Shown: positions 17,299 through 26,482, counted from the first letter of the stretch. The stretch: 64,000 nt of DNA from Pacificoceanicola sp048553275 (GCF_048553275.1 NZ_JBLZMW010000005.1:1-64000), one strand, 5' to 3'. Made by a program: numbers and translations. Notes: generated by a model not told the origin, from the letters alone.

Positions 17299-20078
17299 CG
17301 ATTTTCGGTGCAATCGGCTTTGCCTCGCCCTGGCTTTTGCTGGGCCTGCTGGCATTGCCGATCCTTTGGGTGATCCTGCGGGCGGTGCCGCCCGCGCCGA
17401 TCCGGCGGCTGTTTCCCGGGGTGGTACTGCTGCTTGGGCTGAAAGATGACGAGCAGGTCAGCGACCGCACGCCGTGGTGGCTTTTGCTGCTGCGGATGCT
17501 GGCGGTGGCGGCGGTGATCATCGGCCTTGCCGGGCCGGTGCTGAACCCGGAGACCGATGACCAGGCGGCGGGCAATGGGCCGCTGCTGGTGGTGATGGAT
17601 GCAAGCTGGGCTTCGGCGGCGGATTGGCGCGCACGGATGACCTCGCTGGACGGGCTGCTGGCCAAGGCGGGGCGCGACGGGCGCACCGTGGCGCTGCTGC
17701 GGCTGACCGCGCCGGAGGAGGTGCGCTTTGGCGCGGCGGATGCGATGCGACGGGGCCTGACCGGGGTGACGCCGGAGCCATGGGAGCCGGATGCGGCGCG
17801 GCTTGAGGCGGCCTTGGAGGCCCTGCCGGAGGGCGGCTTCGACACATGGTGGATGTCCGACGGGCTTGCCCGCGACGGGCGCGAACCGCTGCTCACAGCG
17901 CTGGAGTCGCGGGGGCGGGTGACGGTCTATGAAAGCCCGCGCAGCGTGCTGGCGCTGGAGCCGGCGCGGTTCGAGGATGGCAATCTGAAGATCGTCGCGC
18001 ATCGCCTGCGCCCCGGCCCGGAGGCCGAGGTGACATTGGTGGGCGAGGGCAAGGACCCGGCGGGCAATGATGCGGTTCTGCTGCGCGCGCCGGTGGTATT
18101 TGCCAGTGGCGAGACCCGCGCGGAGACGGCGATTGCCGTGCCGTCGGAGCTGCGCGCGCGGATGACGCGCTTCGAGATCGAGGGCAATCGCAGCGCCGGG
18201 GCCGTGAGCCTGCCGGACGACAGCCTGCAACGCCGCGAGGTGGCGCTGATCGCGGGCCGCGAGGACCGCGAGGGGCTGGAGCTGCTCTCGCCGCTGCATT
18301 ACCTGCAAAAGGCGCTGGTGCCGACCGCGGACCTGCTCGATGGATCGCTGACCGACATTCTGCCCGCGAACCCCGATGTGATCGTGCTGGCCGATGTGGC
18401 GACCCTGTCGGAGGCGGAAACCGAGGGTGTCATGGCGTGGTTGGACAAGGGCGGCATGTTGCTGCGCTTTGCCGGGCCACGCCTTGCGGCCAGCGATGTC
18501 AGCCGGGCCGAAGAAGATCCGCTGATGCCCGTGCGCCTGCGCGCCGGGGGGCGGACCGTGGGCGGCGCGATGAGCTGGGGCGAGCCGAAGGCGCTGGCGC
18601 CCTTCGAGGCGGGCACCCCCTTTGCCGGGCTGAGCGTGCCGGAGGATGTGACCATCAGCAGCCAGGTGATGGCGCAGCCGGACCCGACGCTGGCCGAGCG
18701 GGTGATTGCGCAGCTCTCCGATGGCACGCCGCTGGTGACGCGCAAGCGCGTGGGTCAGGGGCAGATCGTGCTGTTCCATGTGACGGCGAATGCGGAATGG
18801 TCGAGCCTGCCGCTCTCTGGTCTGTTCGTGCAGATGCTGGAGCGGCTGGCTGTGTCGTCGCTGGCGGAAGCGCCGGAGGCAGGCGAGATGGAGGGCACCG
18901 TGTGGCAACCGCTGCGCGTGTTGGATGCCTTTGGCGCGGTGCAGGATGCCGGGACCCTGCCGGGGGTGGCCGGTGCGGCGCTGATCGACGATCCGCTGGG
19001 CCCCGATCTGCGTCCCGGAATTTACCAGGGGGAGACCCGCAGTCTGGCCCGGAACGTGACGCCGGTCGATGCCCGGATCGCCCCGGCGGTCTGGCCTGCG
19101 GACGTGTCGCTGCGCGGGCTGAGCGCGCCGCGCGAGACGCTGCTGACGGGATGGCTTCTGGCGCTTGCGATTGCGCTGCTTCTGGCCGATGTGGTGGCCT
19201 CGCTGGCACTGTCGGGGCGGCTGCGCGGGCCGCGCGCGATCGGCCCGGCCATGGTGCTGCTGGCGCTGATGGGCCTGCCCGACATGGGGCAGGCGCAGGC
19301 GGACGCGGAGACGCAGACCGACGATCGGCTTGCAATTCTGGCCAGTTCCGAAGTGGTTTTGGCGCATGTGATCACCGGTGATGCGCGGCTGGACGCCGTG
19401 GCGGAGGCGGGGCTGCGCGGGCTGTCGGACACGCTGTTTTTCCGCACCTCCGTGGAACCGGCGCTCCCGATGGGCGTCGATCTGGAGACCGATGAACTGG
19501 CGTTCTTTCCGCTGCTCTACTGGCCGATCACCCCGGATCAGCCGACGCCCTCGGATGTCGCCTATGCCAAGCTGAACGAGTATCTGCGCTCCGGCGGGAT
19601 GATCGTGTTCGATACGCGCGATGCGGATATTGCCGGGTTCGGCTCCAACACGCCGAACGGGCGCAAGCTGCAGGCGCTGGCGCGTCCGCTGGATATTCCG
19701 CCGCTGGAACCGGTGCCGGAGGATCACGTGCTGACGCGGGCCTTCTACCTGCTGCAGGATTTTCCGGGGCGTTATGTGGGCCGCGATGTCTGGGTCGAGG
19801 CGGCGCCGCCGGATGCGGAGTTGATCGACGGGATGCCGTTCCGCAACCTCAATGACAACGTCACGCCAGTGGTGATCGGCGGCAATGACTGGGCGTCGGC
19901 CTGGGCGGTGGATGAGCAGGGGCAGCCGCTGGTGCCGCTTGGCCGGGGCTACAGCGCCGAGCGCCAACGCGAGATTGCCGCGCGGTTCGGCGTGAATCTG
20001 GTCATGCATGTGCTGACCGGGAATTACAAAAGCGATCAGGTGCATGTGCCTGCATTGCTGGACAGGCTTGGACAATGA
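17295..20078 (+). CDS. BatA-type / DUF4159 membrane protein
   Basis: 927 residues. The N-terminus carries two membrane helices (about 10-28 and 57-80) around a BatA-like segment (SPWLLLGLLALPILWVILRA). A VWA-like region begins with PLLVVMDASWAS. Another helix pair lies near 615-665. The C-terminus (about 680-927) is a DUF4159 domain: LAFFPLLYWPITP, LNEYLRSGGMIVFDTRDAD, GVNLVMHVLTGNYKSDQVH. Topology suggests large domains on one side of the inner membrane, energised by the MoxR ATPase. It overlaps both neighbours by ATGA. Confidence 0.9.
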   Translation: MTIFGAIGFASPWLLLGLLALPILWVILRAVPPAPIRRLFPGVVLLLGLKDDEQVSDRTPWWLLLLRMLAVAAVIIGLAGPVLNPETDDQAAGNGPLLVVMDASWASAADWRARMTSLDGLLAKAGRDGRTVALLRLTAPEEVRFGAADAMRRGLTGVTPEPWEPDAARLEAALEALPEGGFDTWWMSDGLARDGREPLLTALESRGRVTVYESPRSVLALEPARFEDGNLKIVAHRLRPGPEAEVTLVGEGKDPAGNDAVLLRAPVVFASGETRAETAIAVPSELRARMTRFEIEGNRSAGAVSLPDDSLQRREVALIAGREDREGLELLSPLHYLQKALVPTADLLDGSLTDILPANPDVIVLADVATLSEAETEGVMAWLDKGGMLLRFAGPRLAASDVSRAEEDPLMPVRLRAGGRTVGGAMSWGEPKALAPFEAGTPFAGLSVPEDVTISSQVMAQPDPTLAERVIAQLSDGTPLVTRKRVGQGQIVLFHVTANAEWSSLPLSGLFVQMLERLAVSSLAEAPEAGEMEGTVWQPLRVLDAFGAVQDAGTLPGVAGAALIDDPLGPDLRPGIYQGETRSLARNVTPVDARIAPAVWPADVSLRGLSAPRETLLTGWLLALAIALLLADVVASLALSGRLRGPRAIGPAMVLLALMGLPDMGQAQADAETQTDDRLAILASSEVVLAHVITGDARLDAVAEAGLRGLSDTLFFRTSVEPALPMGVDLETDELAFFPLLYWPITPDQPTPSDVAYAKLNEYLRSGGMIVFDTRDADIAGFGSNTPNGRKLQALARPLDIPPLEPVPEDHVLTRAFYLLQDFPGRYVGRDVWVEAAPPDAELIDGMPFRNLNDNVTPVVIGGNDWASAWAVDEQGQPLVPLGRGYSAERQREIAARFGVNLVMHVLTGNYKSDQVHVPALLDRLGQ

Positions 20079-22114
20079 CCGGACAGATCGTTTTCGACCC
20101 GCTGCTGCCGTGGTGGATTGTCGCCGTGCTGGGCGCGCTGGCGCTTGGTGGAGCGATGCTGGCGCTGTGGCGGGGGCTGACCGGCTGGGCGCTGAGGCTG
20201 CTGGCCGGGGTGGTTCTGGTGGCGGCGCTGGCGCAGCCGTCCTGGCAGGTCGAGGACCGCGCGCCGCTGGCCGATATCGTGCTGATCCTCGAAGATCAGA
20301 GCGCCTCGCAGCAACTGGCCGAGCGGGCCGGGGTGACGGCGGATGCGGCGGACCGGCTGGAAGCGCAGCTGCTGGCGCGCGCGGGCACCGAGGTGCGGCG
20401 CATTCCGGTCGGCGATGGCACCGGCGATGCGGGCACGCAGCTGATGACAGCGCTGAGCGCGGCTTTGGCCGAAGAGCCGCGCGGGCGGATCGCGGGCGTG
20501 CTGCTGCTCTCCGACGGGCGGCTGCATGATCTGGAGCGGGCGCCGGATCTGCCCGCGCCGATGCATCTGTTGCTGACCGGACAGGCGGATGACTGGGATC
20601 GCCGCCTGATCGTGCAGAACGCGCCGGCCTTCGCCATCCTCGGCGAGGAGGTGGAGCTGACGCTGCGGGTCGAGGATGATGGCGCGGCGCCGGGCGCCGA
20701 GGCCACGGAGCTGCAGATTTCGGTCGACGGCGAAGCCCCGCAAAGCTTTACCGTGCCGATCGGCGAGGATCTGAGCCTGCCGATCACCCTGCCCCACGGC
20801 GGGCTGAACGTGATCGAGTTCATCGTGCCGGAGGCGGACGGCGAGCTGACCGACCGCAACAACCGTGCCCTGGTGCAGATCAACGGCGTGCGCGACCGGC
20901 TGCGGGTACTGCTGGTCTCCGGTGAGCCGCATCCCGGCGGGCGCACATGGCGCAATCTGCTGAAATCGGATTCCTCGGTGGATCTGGTCCACTTCACCAT
21001 CCTGCGACCGCCCGAAAAGCAGGACGGCGTGCCGGTGAACGAGCTGTCGCTCATCGCCTTTCCGACCCGCGAGCTGTTCCTTGAGAAGATCGACGATTTC
21101 GACCTGATCATCTTTGACCGCTACAAGCGGCGCGGCATTCTGCCGTCGATCTACCTCGACAACATTCGCAACTATGTCGAGAACGGCGGGGCGGTTCTGG
21201 TGGCGGCGGGGCCGGATTTCGCATCGGCGGATTCGATCTATCGCTCGCCGCTGGCCGAGATCCTGCCCGCCGAACCGACCGCGCGCGTTGTCGAGCAAGG
21301 CTATCGCCCGGCGGTCACGGACCTTGGTCACAAGCATCCGGTGACGGCGGGCCTGCTTGGGGCCGACACCTGGGGCCGCTGGATGCGCCAGATCGAGGTC
21401 ACGCCGGAGCGCGGCGATGTGGTGATGTCGGGCGTGGACGATCGTCCGCTGCTGATCCTCGACCGGGTTGGCGAAGGGCGCGTGGCGCTGCTCGCCTCGG
21501 ACCATGCATGGCTTTGGTCGCGCGGATTCGAGGGGGGCGGGCCGCAGCTCGAACTGCTGCGCAGGCTGGCCCACTGGATGATGAAAGAGCCGGAACTGGA
21601 AGAAGAGGCGCTGTGGGCGGAGGCCACCGGCCAGACGATGCGGATCATTCGCCGCTCGCTTGGGGATACGGTGGGGGCGGTGACCATCACACGGCCGGAT
21701 GGCGAAACCGAAGAGGTGCCGCTCGAAGAGATCAGCCCGGGCCGGTTCGAAGCGCTTTATGAAGGGCCGGATATAGGGCTTTACCGGCTGGAAGAGGGCG
21801 AACAGAGTGCCGTCATCGGCCTTGGCCCCGCCGCGCCGCGCGAGTTCGAACAGACGATTGCCAGCGCGGATTTGCTGGAACCGATGATCACAGGGCTGCG
21901 CGGCGGTACGCCCCGGCTCGAAGACGGCGTGCCGGGTATCCGCACGGTGCGCTCCGGTCGGCCCGCTGCCGGTCGCGGCTGGATCGGGATCACGCCGCGC
22001 GACGCCTTCGAAACGCTGGACGTGCGCCAATCGCCGTTGCTTCCGGCATGGCTGGTTCTGCTTCTTGCCTCCGCGTTGATCGTCGGCGCGTGGCTGCGCG
22101 AGGGGCGTAACTGA
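20075..22114 (+). CDS. membrane-anchored glutamine amidotransferase-like protein
   Basis: 679 residues. Two N-terminal transmembrane helices (about 10-30 and 38-55), then a VWA-like domain starting ADIVLILEDQSASQQ. The central region (about 280-480) resembles putative class I glutamine amidotransferase-like folds (LRVLLVSGEPHPGGRTWRN, NYVENGGAVLVAAGPDF, GRVALLASDHAWLWSRG). A C-terminal helix (LLPAWLVLLLASALIVGAWL) anchors the other end. There is no clear catalytic Cys triad, so enzymatic activity is doubtful. It is the last gene of the MoxR operon, coupled to the previous gene by ATGA. Confidence 0.82.
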   Translation: MTGQIVFDPLLPWWIVAVLGALALGGAMLALWRGLTGWALRLLAGVVLVAALAQPSWQVEDRAPLADIVLILEDQSASQQLAERAGVTADAADRLEAQLLARAGTEVRRIPVGDGTGDAGTQLMTALSAALAEEPRGRIAGVLLLSDGRLHDLERAPDLPAPMHLLLTGQADDWDRRLIVQNAPAFAILGEEVELTLRVEDDGAAPGAEATELQISVDGEAPQSFTVPIGEDLSLPITLPHGGLNVIEFIVPEADGELTDRNNRALVQINGVRDRLRVLLVSGEPHPGGRTWRNLLKSDSSVDLVHFTILRPPEKQDGVPVNELSLIAFPTRELFLEKIDDFDLIIFDRYKRRGILPSIYLDNIRNYVENGGAVLVAAGPDFASADSIYRSPLAEILPAEPTARVVEQGYRPAVTDLGHKHPVTAGLLGADTWGRWMRQIEVTPERGDVVMSGVDDRPLLILDRVGEGRVALLASDHAWLWSRGFEGGGPQLELLRRLAHWMMKEPELEEEALWAEATGQTMRIIRRSLGDTVGAVTITRPDGETEEVPLEEISPGRFEALYEGPDIGLYRLEEGEQSAVIGLGPAAPREFEQTIASADLLEPMITGLRGGTPRLEDGVPGIRTVRSGRPAAGRGWIGITPRDAFETLDVRQSPLLPAWLVLLLASALIVGAWLREGRN

Positions 22115-22168
22115 CGGCAAGCCGGACGGGGCGCGACCGCGCGTTGGTCTGCGGCCCTGGCGATCGCG

Positions 22169-23065
22169 TCAGCCGCGCAGCAGGGCGGGCAGCATCTCTG
22201 CCAGCAGGTCCCAGACGATCCGCACGCGCGGGCTCGTCCGCAATTCACGGTGGGCGACCAGCCAGACCGGATAGTCGAGGGTGAGATCCGGCAGGACGCG
22301 CAGGATGTCCGGTTGCGCCGCAGCCAGCGTGACCGGACCGACGCCGATGCCAAGACCGGCGCGCATCATCTCCCAATGCACCGGATGGGTGGAGCCGGTG
22401 ACGGAGAAGTTCTCTTCGGTGACGGGAATGTCCCGGGCGTTGAGCGCGGTGATGTAATTGGCGTTTTCGTCGAAGCCGATGAGGCGGGCCAGGGTCAGGT
22501 CGGCGGGTTTGCGGAGCGGCGGCAGGCTGGCGACATAGGCCGGCGTGGCAAAGAACCCGGCGCAGTCTTCCGCCACCCGCTTGCCGATCAGATCGGGTTG
22601 GTCGGGGCGGGCGTTGCGGATGGCGATGTCGGCCTCGCGGCGTTTGAGATCGCGGATGGCGTTGGAGGCGACGACCTCCACGCGGATGCCGGGCGCGACC
22701 TCCCGCAGCCGGGTCAGGACCCGGGGCAGCAGCCACATGGAGTAGATTTCAGAGGCGGTGATGGCGACATGGCCTTCGACTTCCTGCGCCTGTCCCGAGG
22801 CAGCAAGGGAGACGGCGGCGGCGGCCTCGCCCATTGCGCGGACGTGATCCATCAGCTGCGTGCCGGATTTCGTCAGGACCAGCCCGCGCCCGACGCGCTC
22901 GAAGAGCAGAACGCCGAGTTCCTCTTCGAGGGCGGTGACCTGACGGCCCAGCGTCGGCTGGGTCATGCCAAGCGCCCGCGCCGCCGCCGAGAGCGAGCCC
23001 TCCTCGGCGGTGACAAGAAACGCGCGGGCGCGGTTCCAATCGAAGGTGACAGAACGCCAATCCAT
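22169..23065 (-). CDS. LysR-family transcriptional regulator
   Basis: 298 residues. N-terminal winged HTH (WNRARAFLVTAEEGSLSAAA, LGMTQPTLGRQVTALEEELG), then a substrate-binding domain (GHVAITASE onwards). It is divergent from the oxidoreductase gene with 102 bp between starts, the classical LysR arrangement, so it probably controls that gene. The inducer is unknown. Confidence 0.95.
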   Translation of the reverse strand: MDWRSVTFDWNRARAFLVTAEEGSLSAAARALGMTQPTLGRQVTALEEELGVLLFERVGRGLVLTKSGTQLMDHVRAMGEAAAAVSLAASGQAQEVEGHVAITASEIYSMWLLPRVLTRLREVAPGIRVEVVASNAIRDLKRREADIAIRNARPDQPDLIGKRVAEDCAGFFATPAYVASLPPLRKPADLTLARLIGFDENANYITALNARDIPVTEENFSVTGSTHPVHWEMMRAGLGIGVGPVTLAAAQPDILRVLPDLTLDYPVWLVAHRELRTSPRVRIVWDLLAEMLPALLRG

Positions 23066-23167
23066 ACGTCATTGCATGGATACCAACCGGATTTTGTCAA
23101 TCCCTTCGGCATGGCGCATAGTGTATCGCGCCGTAACGCTTGGCCCCCGTCTCTGAAAGGATACAGT
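23066..23167. promoter_or_regulatory. divergent LysR/oxidoreductase promoter region
   Basis: This 102-bp intergenic region lies between divergent starts. LysR factors usually bind a T-N11-A box in such spacers; I could not pick one out with confidence. AAAGGA sits 5 nt before the oxidoreductase ATG. Confidence 0.4.
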
Positions 23168-24163
23168 ATGAAAGCCGCCACACAGGACCGCTTCGGTCCG
23201 CCCGAGGTCGTCACCATCCGCGATCGCCCGACCCCGGTTCCGGAGCCGAAGGCGGTGCTGATCCGTGTGGGCGCGGCGGCGGTGACCACGGCGGACTGGC
23301 GCATTCGCGCGGCGGCGTTTCCGGGTATCACCTGGTTGCCGGGTCGCATCATGTTCGGCCTGCGCCGCCCCAAGGTGCCGGTGCTGGGCGTGACCATGGC
23401 GGGAACCGTGGTGGCAACCGGGGAGGGCGTGACGCGGTTCCAGGTTGGTGAGCGGGTGTTTGGCTTTGTCGGGCAAGGCGGCCATGCGGAGTATATCGCG
23501 GTGAAGGAAGACGCGGCGATCATCGCAACGCCGGAGGCGCTGTCGGATGTGGAGGCCACCGCCCTGCCCTTTGGCGGCGCGTCGGCGCTGGTCTTCCTGC
23601 GCGATGTGGCCAAGCTGACGGCGGGGCAGCATGTGTTGATCGTCGGGGCGTCGGGCGCGGTTGGCTCCTACGCGGTTCAGATCGCCAGGATTCTGGGGGC
23701 GGAGGTGACGGCGGTTGCCGGACCGGGGCGGGCAGACATGCTCACGGCATTGGGGGCACATCACGTCGTGGATTATCGCCGGGAAGACCCCGCCTCCCTG
23801 CGCAGTCAGTATGATGTGGTGTTCGACACCATCGGCGCGACCCGCTGGAGCACGATGCGGCACAGGCTGAAACCCGGCGGCGTTTTCGTACCGCTGAATA
23901 TGGGTGGGCGCGAGCTGTGGGATATGATCCACGCCAAGGTGACAGGAGGGCCGCGCGTGGCGCTGTCGGTCAGCGGCGACACGGCGGAGGATCTGGAGCA
24001 ATTGGTTCGCTGGATCGCCGAAGGCACGCTGCGGCCCGTGGTCGACAGCGTGTTTCCCCTCGCGCGCATCGTGGACGCCTATGAGCAGGTCGAAACCCGG
24101 CACAGCGCGGGCACCGTGGTTGTCAGCATCGAGCCCGCGGCAGAGGCGACGCAGACCGTCTGA
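23168..24163 (+). CDS. zinc-independent NAD(P)-dependent quinone oxidoreductase (MDR family)
   Basis: 331 residues of the medium-chain dehydrogenase/reductase family. GroES-like N-terminal domain (GVTMAGTVVATGEGVTRFQV, GERVFGFVG) and a Rossmann domain with VLIVGASGAVGSYAVQIA. No Cys/His zinc ligands are seen at the usual places, so it is of the quinone oxidoreductase type. It reduces quinones or enones with NAD(P)H; the substrate is unknown. Probably regulated by the divergent LysR protein. Confidence 0.92.
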   Translation: MKAATQDRFGPPEVVTIRDRPTPVPEPKAVLIRVGAAAVTTADWRIRAAAFPGITWLPGRIMFGLRRPKVPVLGVTMAGTVVATGEGVTRFQVGERVFGFVGQGGHAEYIAVKEDAAIIATPEALSDVEATALPFGGASALVFLRDVAKLTAGQHVLIVGASGAVGSYAVQIARILGAEVTAVAGPGRADMLTALGAHHVVDYRREDPASLRSQYDVVFDTIGATRWSTMRHRLKPGGVFVPLNMGGRELWDMIHAKVTGGPRVALSVSGDTAEDLEQLVRWIAEGTLRPVVDSVFPLARIVDAYEQVETRHSAGTVVVSIEPAAEATQTV

Positions 24164-24175
24164 CAGAGACGAAAA

Positions 24176-24201
24176 AGGCCCCGGGGGATGCCCCGGGGCC
24201 T
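24176..24201 (-). terminator. Rho-independent terminator of the Hsp20 gene
   Basis: Perfect 11-bp stem AGGCCCCGGGG / CCCCGGGGCCT with a GATG loop. Read leftwards it is followed by five T, making it the intrinsic terminator of hsp20, 27 nt past its stop. It may also stop rightward transcripts from the oxidoreductase, but no T-run follows on that strand. Confidence 0.9.
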
Positions 24202-24228
24202 GATGGCTTACCTGACAGGGAGAGGGGG

Positions 24229-24699
24229 TCAGTTCACCGTGTCGGCGTTCACCACGTCTTTTTCGATGGCGCGGGTCGGCTTGGCGATTTCGATCTGGCG
24301 CGGTTTCAGCGCCTCGGGGATCTCGCGCTGCAGCTCGATGTGCAGCATGCCGTCCTCATGGGTTGCCCCCTTGACGCGGACGTGATCGGCGAGGTGGAAG
24401 CGGCGCTCGAAGGCACGGGTGGCGATGCCACGGTGCAGATAGGTGCGCTCGCCCTCGTCCTCGGCCTTACGGGCAGAGACGACAAGAGCCTGCTCCTTGA
24501 CCTCGACCGAAAGGTCGCGATCGGAGAAGCCGGCCACGGCGATGGAGATGCGATAGGCATCATCGGCGGTCTTCTCGATGTTGTACGGCGGATAAGTCTG
24601 TTGGCTGACGTCGTTGGCCAGGACGCGGTCCATCATGTCCGCGATCTGATCAAAGCCGACGGTTGCACGGTAAAGCGGTGCAAGATCGAAGTGTCGCAT
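24229..24699 (-). CDS. small heat-shock protein Hsp20 (IbpA-like)
   Basis: 156 residues. The alpha-crystallin domain runs from about YPPYNIEKTADDAYRI to HIELQREIPEALKPR, with VAGFSDRDLSVEVKEQ and the RAFERRFHLADHV strand typical of the class A (IbpA/HspH) subgroup. The N-terminus MRHFDLAPLYRATVGFDQ is also typical. A strong GGAGGA lies 8 nt before the ATG. It holds unfolded proteins during heat or oxidative stress. A CTTGAAA at about 24825-24831 (read leftwards) resembles a heat-shock -35 element, but no matching -10 was found. Confidence 0.95.
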   Translation of the reverse strand: MRHFDLAPLYRATVGFDQIADMMDRVLANDVSQQTYPPYNIEKTADDAYRISIAVAGFSDRDLSVEVKEQALVVSARKAEDEGERTYLHRGIATRAFERRFHLADHVRVKGATHEDGMLHIELQREIPEALKPRQIEIAKPTRAIEKDVVNADTVN

Positions 24700-24834
24700 G
24701 GGAATCCTCCATTTGAGCGATACCAATATGTGCGGCGCCTTCCCATCCGGGACAGGCGTCTGATTGTACCGGGACCTGCTTGGCAGCGCCCCGGTGATCA
24801 TGAGGTAAGACCGGCCCCGGAGGGTTTCAAGCCC

Positions 24835-25635
24835 TCAGGGTCTGACGAATTTCGCCCCCGAGTCAGAGCGCTCTCCAATGCCGATCACCCGCGCACCGGG
24901 GCCGGGTTCGGTCCGCGCTGCGCCATCCGCAAACTGAGCCTTGAGGGCGCTCACCTGTGCCGTGAGGCCGGGACCATAGGCCACGTCCGCATTGCCCCCG
25001 GAGATGATCGACAGGATGCGCAACCGGCCGTTCTCCCGGATGAAGACCGGTGCACCGGAGCTGCCGAAGGTCACAGAGCAGTCGAAGCCGAGGATGCCCT
25101 CGACGAAGCGGCCAACAAGGGCGCAGCGGGCCTCGCGCGAGAGCACCTCGGCCCGTCCCCTGCCGTAGGACACCACGCTGACTGCGCTGCCCTCGGGCGG
25201 TGTGGTGGCGAGGGTGAAGGGCCGGGCCTCGGCGGCGAATATCTCTGTGTCGAGACGCAGAAGCGCCACATCGTTTGCGATCATGGTGGCGTCGAGTTGC
25301 CCATCGCCCGTATCGGTATAGCCCGCGCCCACCCGGTATTCGGTGATGCCACGCTCGGCAATGGCCTGCCCGTTCTGATAGCCCGCGCGGAAGCGCAGAT
25401 TGGCCGCCGCCACGGGCCGCCCCGCCACATCGTGCACGCAATGAGCGGCGGTCAAAACAAAGTCCCGTGCGATCAGCGTGGCGGTGCAGAAACCGCGCCC
25501 CGTTTCGAGCCGCCCCACGGCCTCCCAGCCCAGAACCGCGCCCCGGCTGCCCATAACGTCCAGTTCGGTGCGGGTCTGGGCGGCAAGGGGGGCCGCGAGA
25601 CTGGCGAACAGAACGAGGAGCGCGGGACGGATCAT
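24835..25635 (-). CDS. trypsin-like serine protease, tandem copy 2
   Basis: 266 residues with a signal peptide (LLVLFASLAAPLAAQ) and a trypsin/V8-like fold. His is in FVLTAAHC, Asp in NDVALLRL, and Ser in FGSSGAPVF. The canonical GDSGGP is GSSGAP here, so the Asp that shapes the active site in chymotrypsin-like enzymes is replaced. It shares WEAVGRLE, LTAAHC and the terminal GAKF(V/I)RP with the upstream gene and has exactly the same length, indicating tandem duplication. The ATG overlaps the upstream stop (ATGA). Periplasmic or secreted by inference. Confidence 0.88.
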   Translation of the reverse strand: MIRPALLVLFASLAAPLAAQTRTELDVMGSRGAVLGWEAVGRLETGRGFCTATLIARDFVLTAAHCVHDVAGRPVAAANLRFRAGYQNGQAIAERGITEYRVGAGYTDTGDGQLDATMIANDVALLRLDTEIFAAEARPFTLATTPPEGSAVSVVSYGRGRAEVLSREARCALVGRFVEGILGFDCSVTFGSSGAPVFIRENGRLRILSIISGGNADVAYGPGLTAQVSALKAQFADGAARTEPGPGARVIGIGERSDSGAKFVRP

Positions 25636-26432
25636 GGCCGGATGAACTTGGCCCCTGTCGCGTCGTTCCGGGTCCCGGCGGTTTGCCGGATCAGGCCGCG
25701 CGGCAGCCCCGCGCCATCGGCCACCAACGCGCGCAGCACGGAGAGGGGCGAGTCGAGCGAAACCGCCAGCGAGACCGCCTCGCCCGTCCCTTCGTCCCGC
25801 GCCTTGGCCGACACCACGGAGACCACGCGCGGCGTGCCATCTTCGCCGAAACTGAAGACCGGCGAGCCGGAGGCGCCGAACTCCACCGCACAGGAGAGGA
25901 CGAGAATGCCATCCTGCCGCGACAGCACGGAGCACAGCTCCTGCAGGCTGGGTGCTTCGGAGCGGTTGTACGCATAGGAGACAACGCCGACCTCCGCGCC
26001 CTTGTCCGGGCGGGATTGTGTCAGGAAAGGTTCGATTGTGGTGTTGCGGATCGGATGCTGCAATTCGAGAAGCGCGAGATCCTTGCGAACCCGCGCTGTG
26101 TCCGCCGGGCTGCTGAAGTCGTAGTCCGGCAGATGGACCGCCTGCCGCACCCGGCGATAGGCGGCGGCGCGGCCATTGCGCCATCCGGCGAGAAACTGGA
26201 TGTCATCGGTCGGTACACGGACGCCTGTGACCGGATCGAACAGGCAATGCGCCGCCGTCAGAACCAGGTCCGGCGCAATGAGCGCACCCGTGCAAAAGGC
26301 ATCCCCGGCAATTTCGAGCCGCCCCACGGCCTCCCACTTTCTGTCATCGTTCTGACTGCCGAGGGAAAAGAAACCCTCGGCGTGCAACGCCGTACCCCAG
26401 AAAAGGGCGAGACAAATCAGAAAATGACGCAC
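25632..26432 (-). CDS. trypsin-like serine protease, tandem copy 1
   Basis: 266 residues. Signal peptide LICLALFWGTALHA, then WEAVGRLE, His in LVLTAAHC, Asp in KDLALLELQ, and Ser in FGASGSPVF (GASGSP instead of GDSGGP). The start codon is GTG at 26430-26432, placed just before the signal peptide. No good Shine-Dalgarno precedes it; instead a large palindrome begins 2 bp upstream. It is translationally coupled to copy 2. Substrate unknown; periplasmic or secreted by inference. Confidence 0.87.
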   Translation of the reverse strand: MRHFLICLALFWGTALHAEGFFSLGSQNDDRKWEAVGRLEIAGDAFCTGALIAPDLVLTAAHCLFDPVTGVRVPTDDIQFLAGWRNGRAAAYRRVRQAVHLPDYDFSSPADTARVRKDLALLELQHPIRNTTIEPFLTQSRPDKGAEVGVVSYAYNRSEAPSLQELCSVLSRQDGILVLSCAVEFGASGSPVFSFGEDGTPRVVSVVSAKARDEGTGEAVSLAVSLDSPLSVLRALVADGAGLPRGLIRQTAGTRNDATGAKFIRP

Positions 26433-26434
26433 GA

Positions 26435-26482
26435 CCGCAGCCTACTTGTTATTGCTCTTGAGCAATTAGACACAGGCTGCGG
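26435..26482. promoter_or_regulatory. 48-bp nested symmetric palindrome at the protease start
   Basis: CCGCAGCCT (26435-26443) pairs with AGGCTGCGG (26474-26482). Inside, ATTGCTC (26451-26457) pairs with GAGCAAT (26460-26466) around TT, and the two 7-nt spacers are equal in length. The structure ends 2 bp from the GTG start and occupies the ribosome-binding position. It could fold in the 5' leader, act as an operator, or end the upstream glc transcript, though no T-run follows. Confidence 0.6.

Noticed and set aside
17289..20075. 928-codon open frame on the minus strand
   Set aside because: Exact antisense of the DUF4159 gene; composition is His/Arg/Gln-rich with no domain, a high-GC shadow.
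20036..22120. 694-codon open frame on the minus strand
   Set aside because: Shadow of the GATase-like gene; Arg/His-rich without motifs.
24816..24834. GAGGG/CCCTC stem just after the protease stop
   Set aside because: Only 5 bp with a 7-nt loop and no T-run; insufficient for a terminator call.
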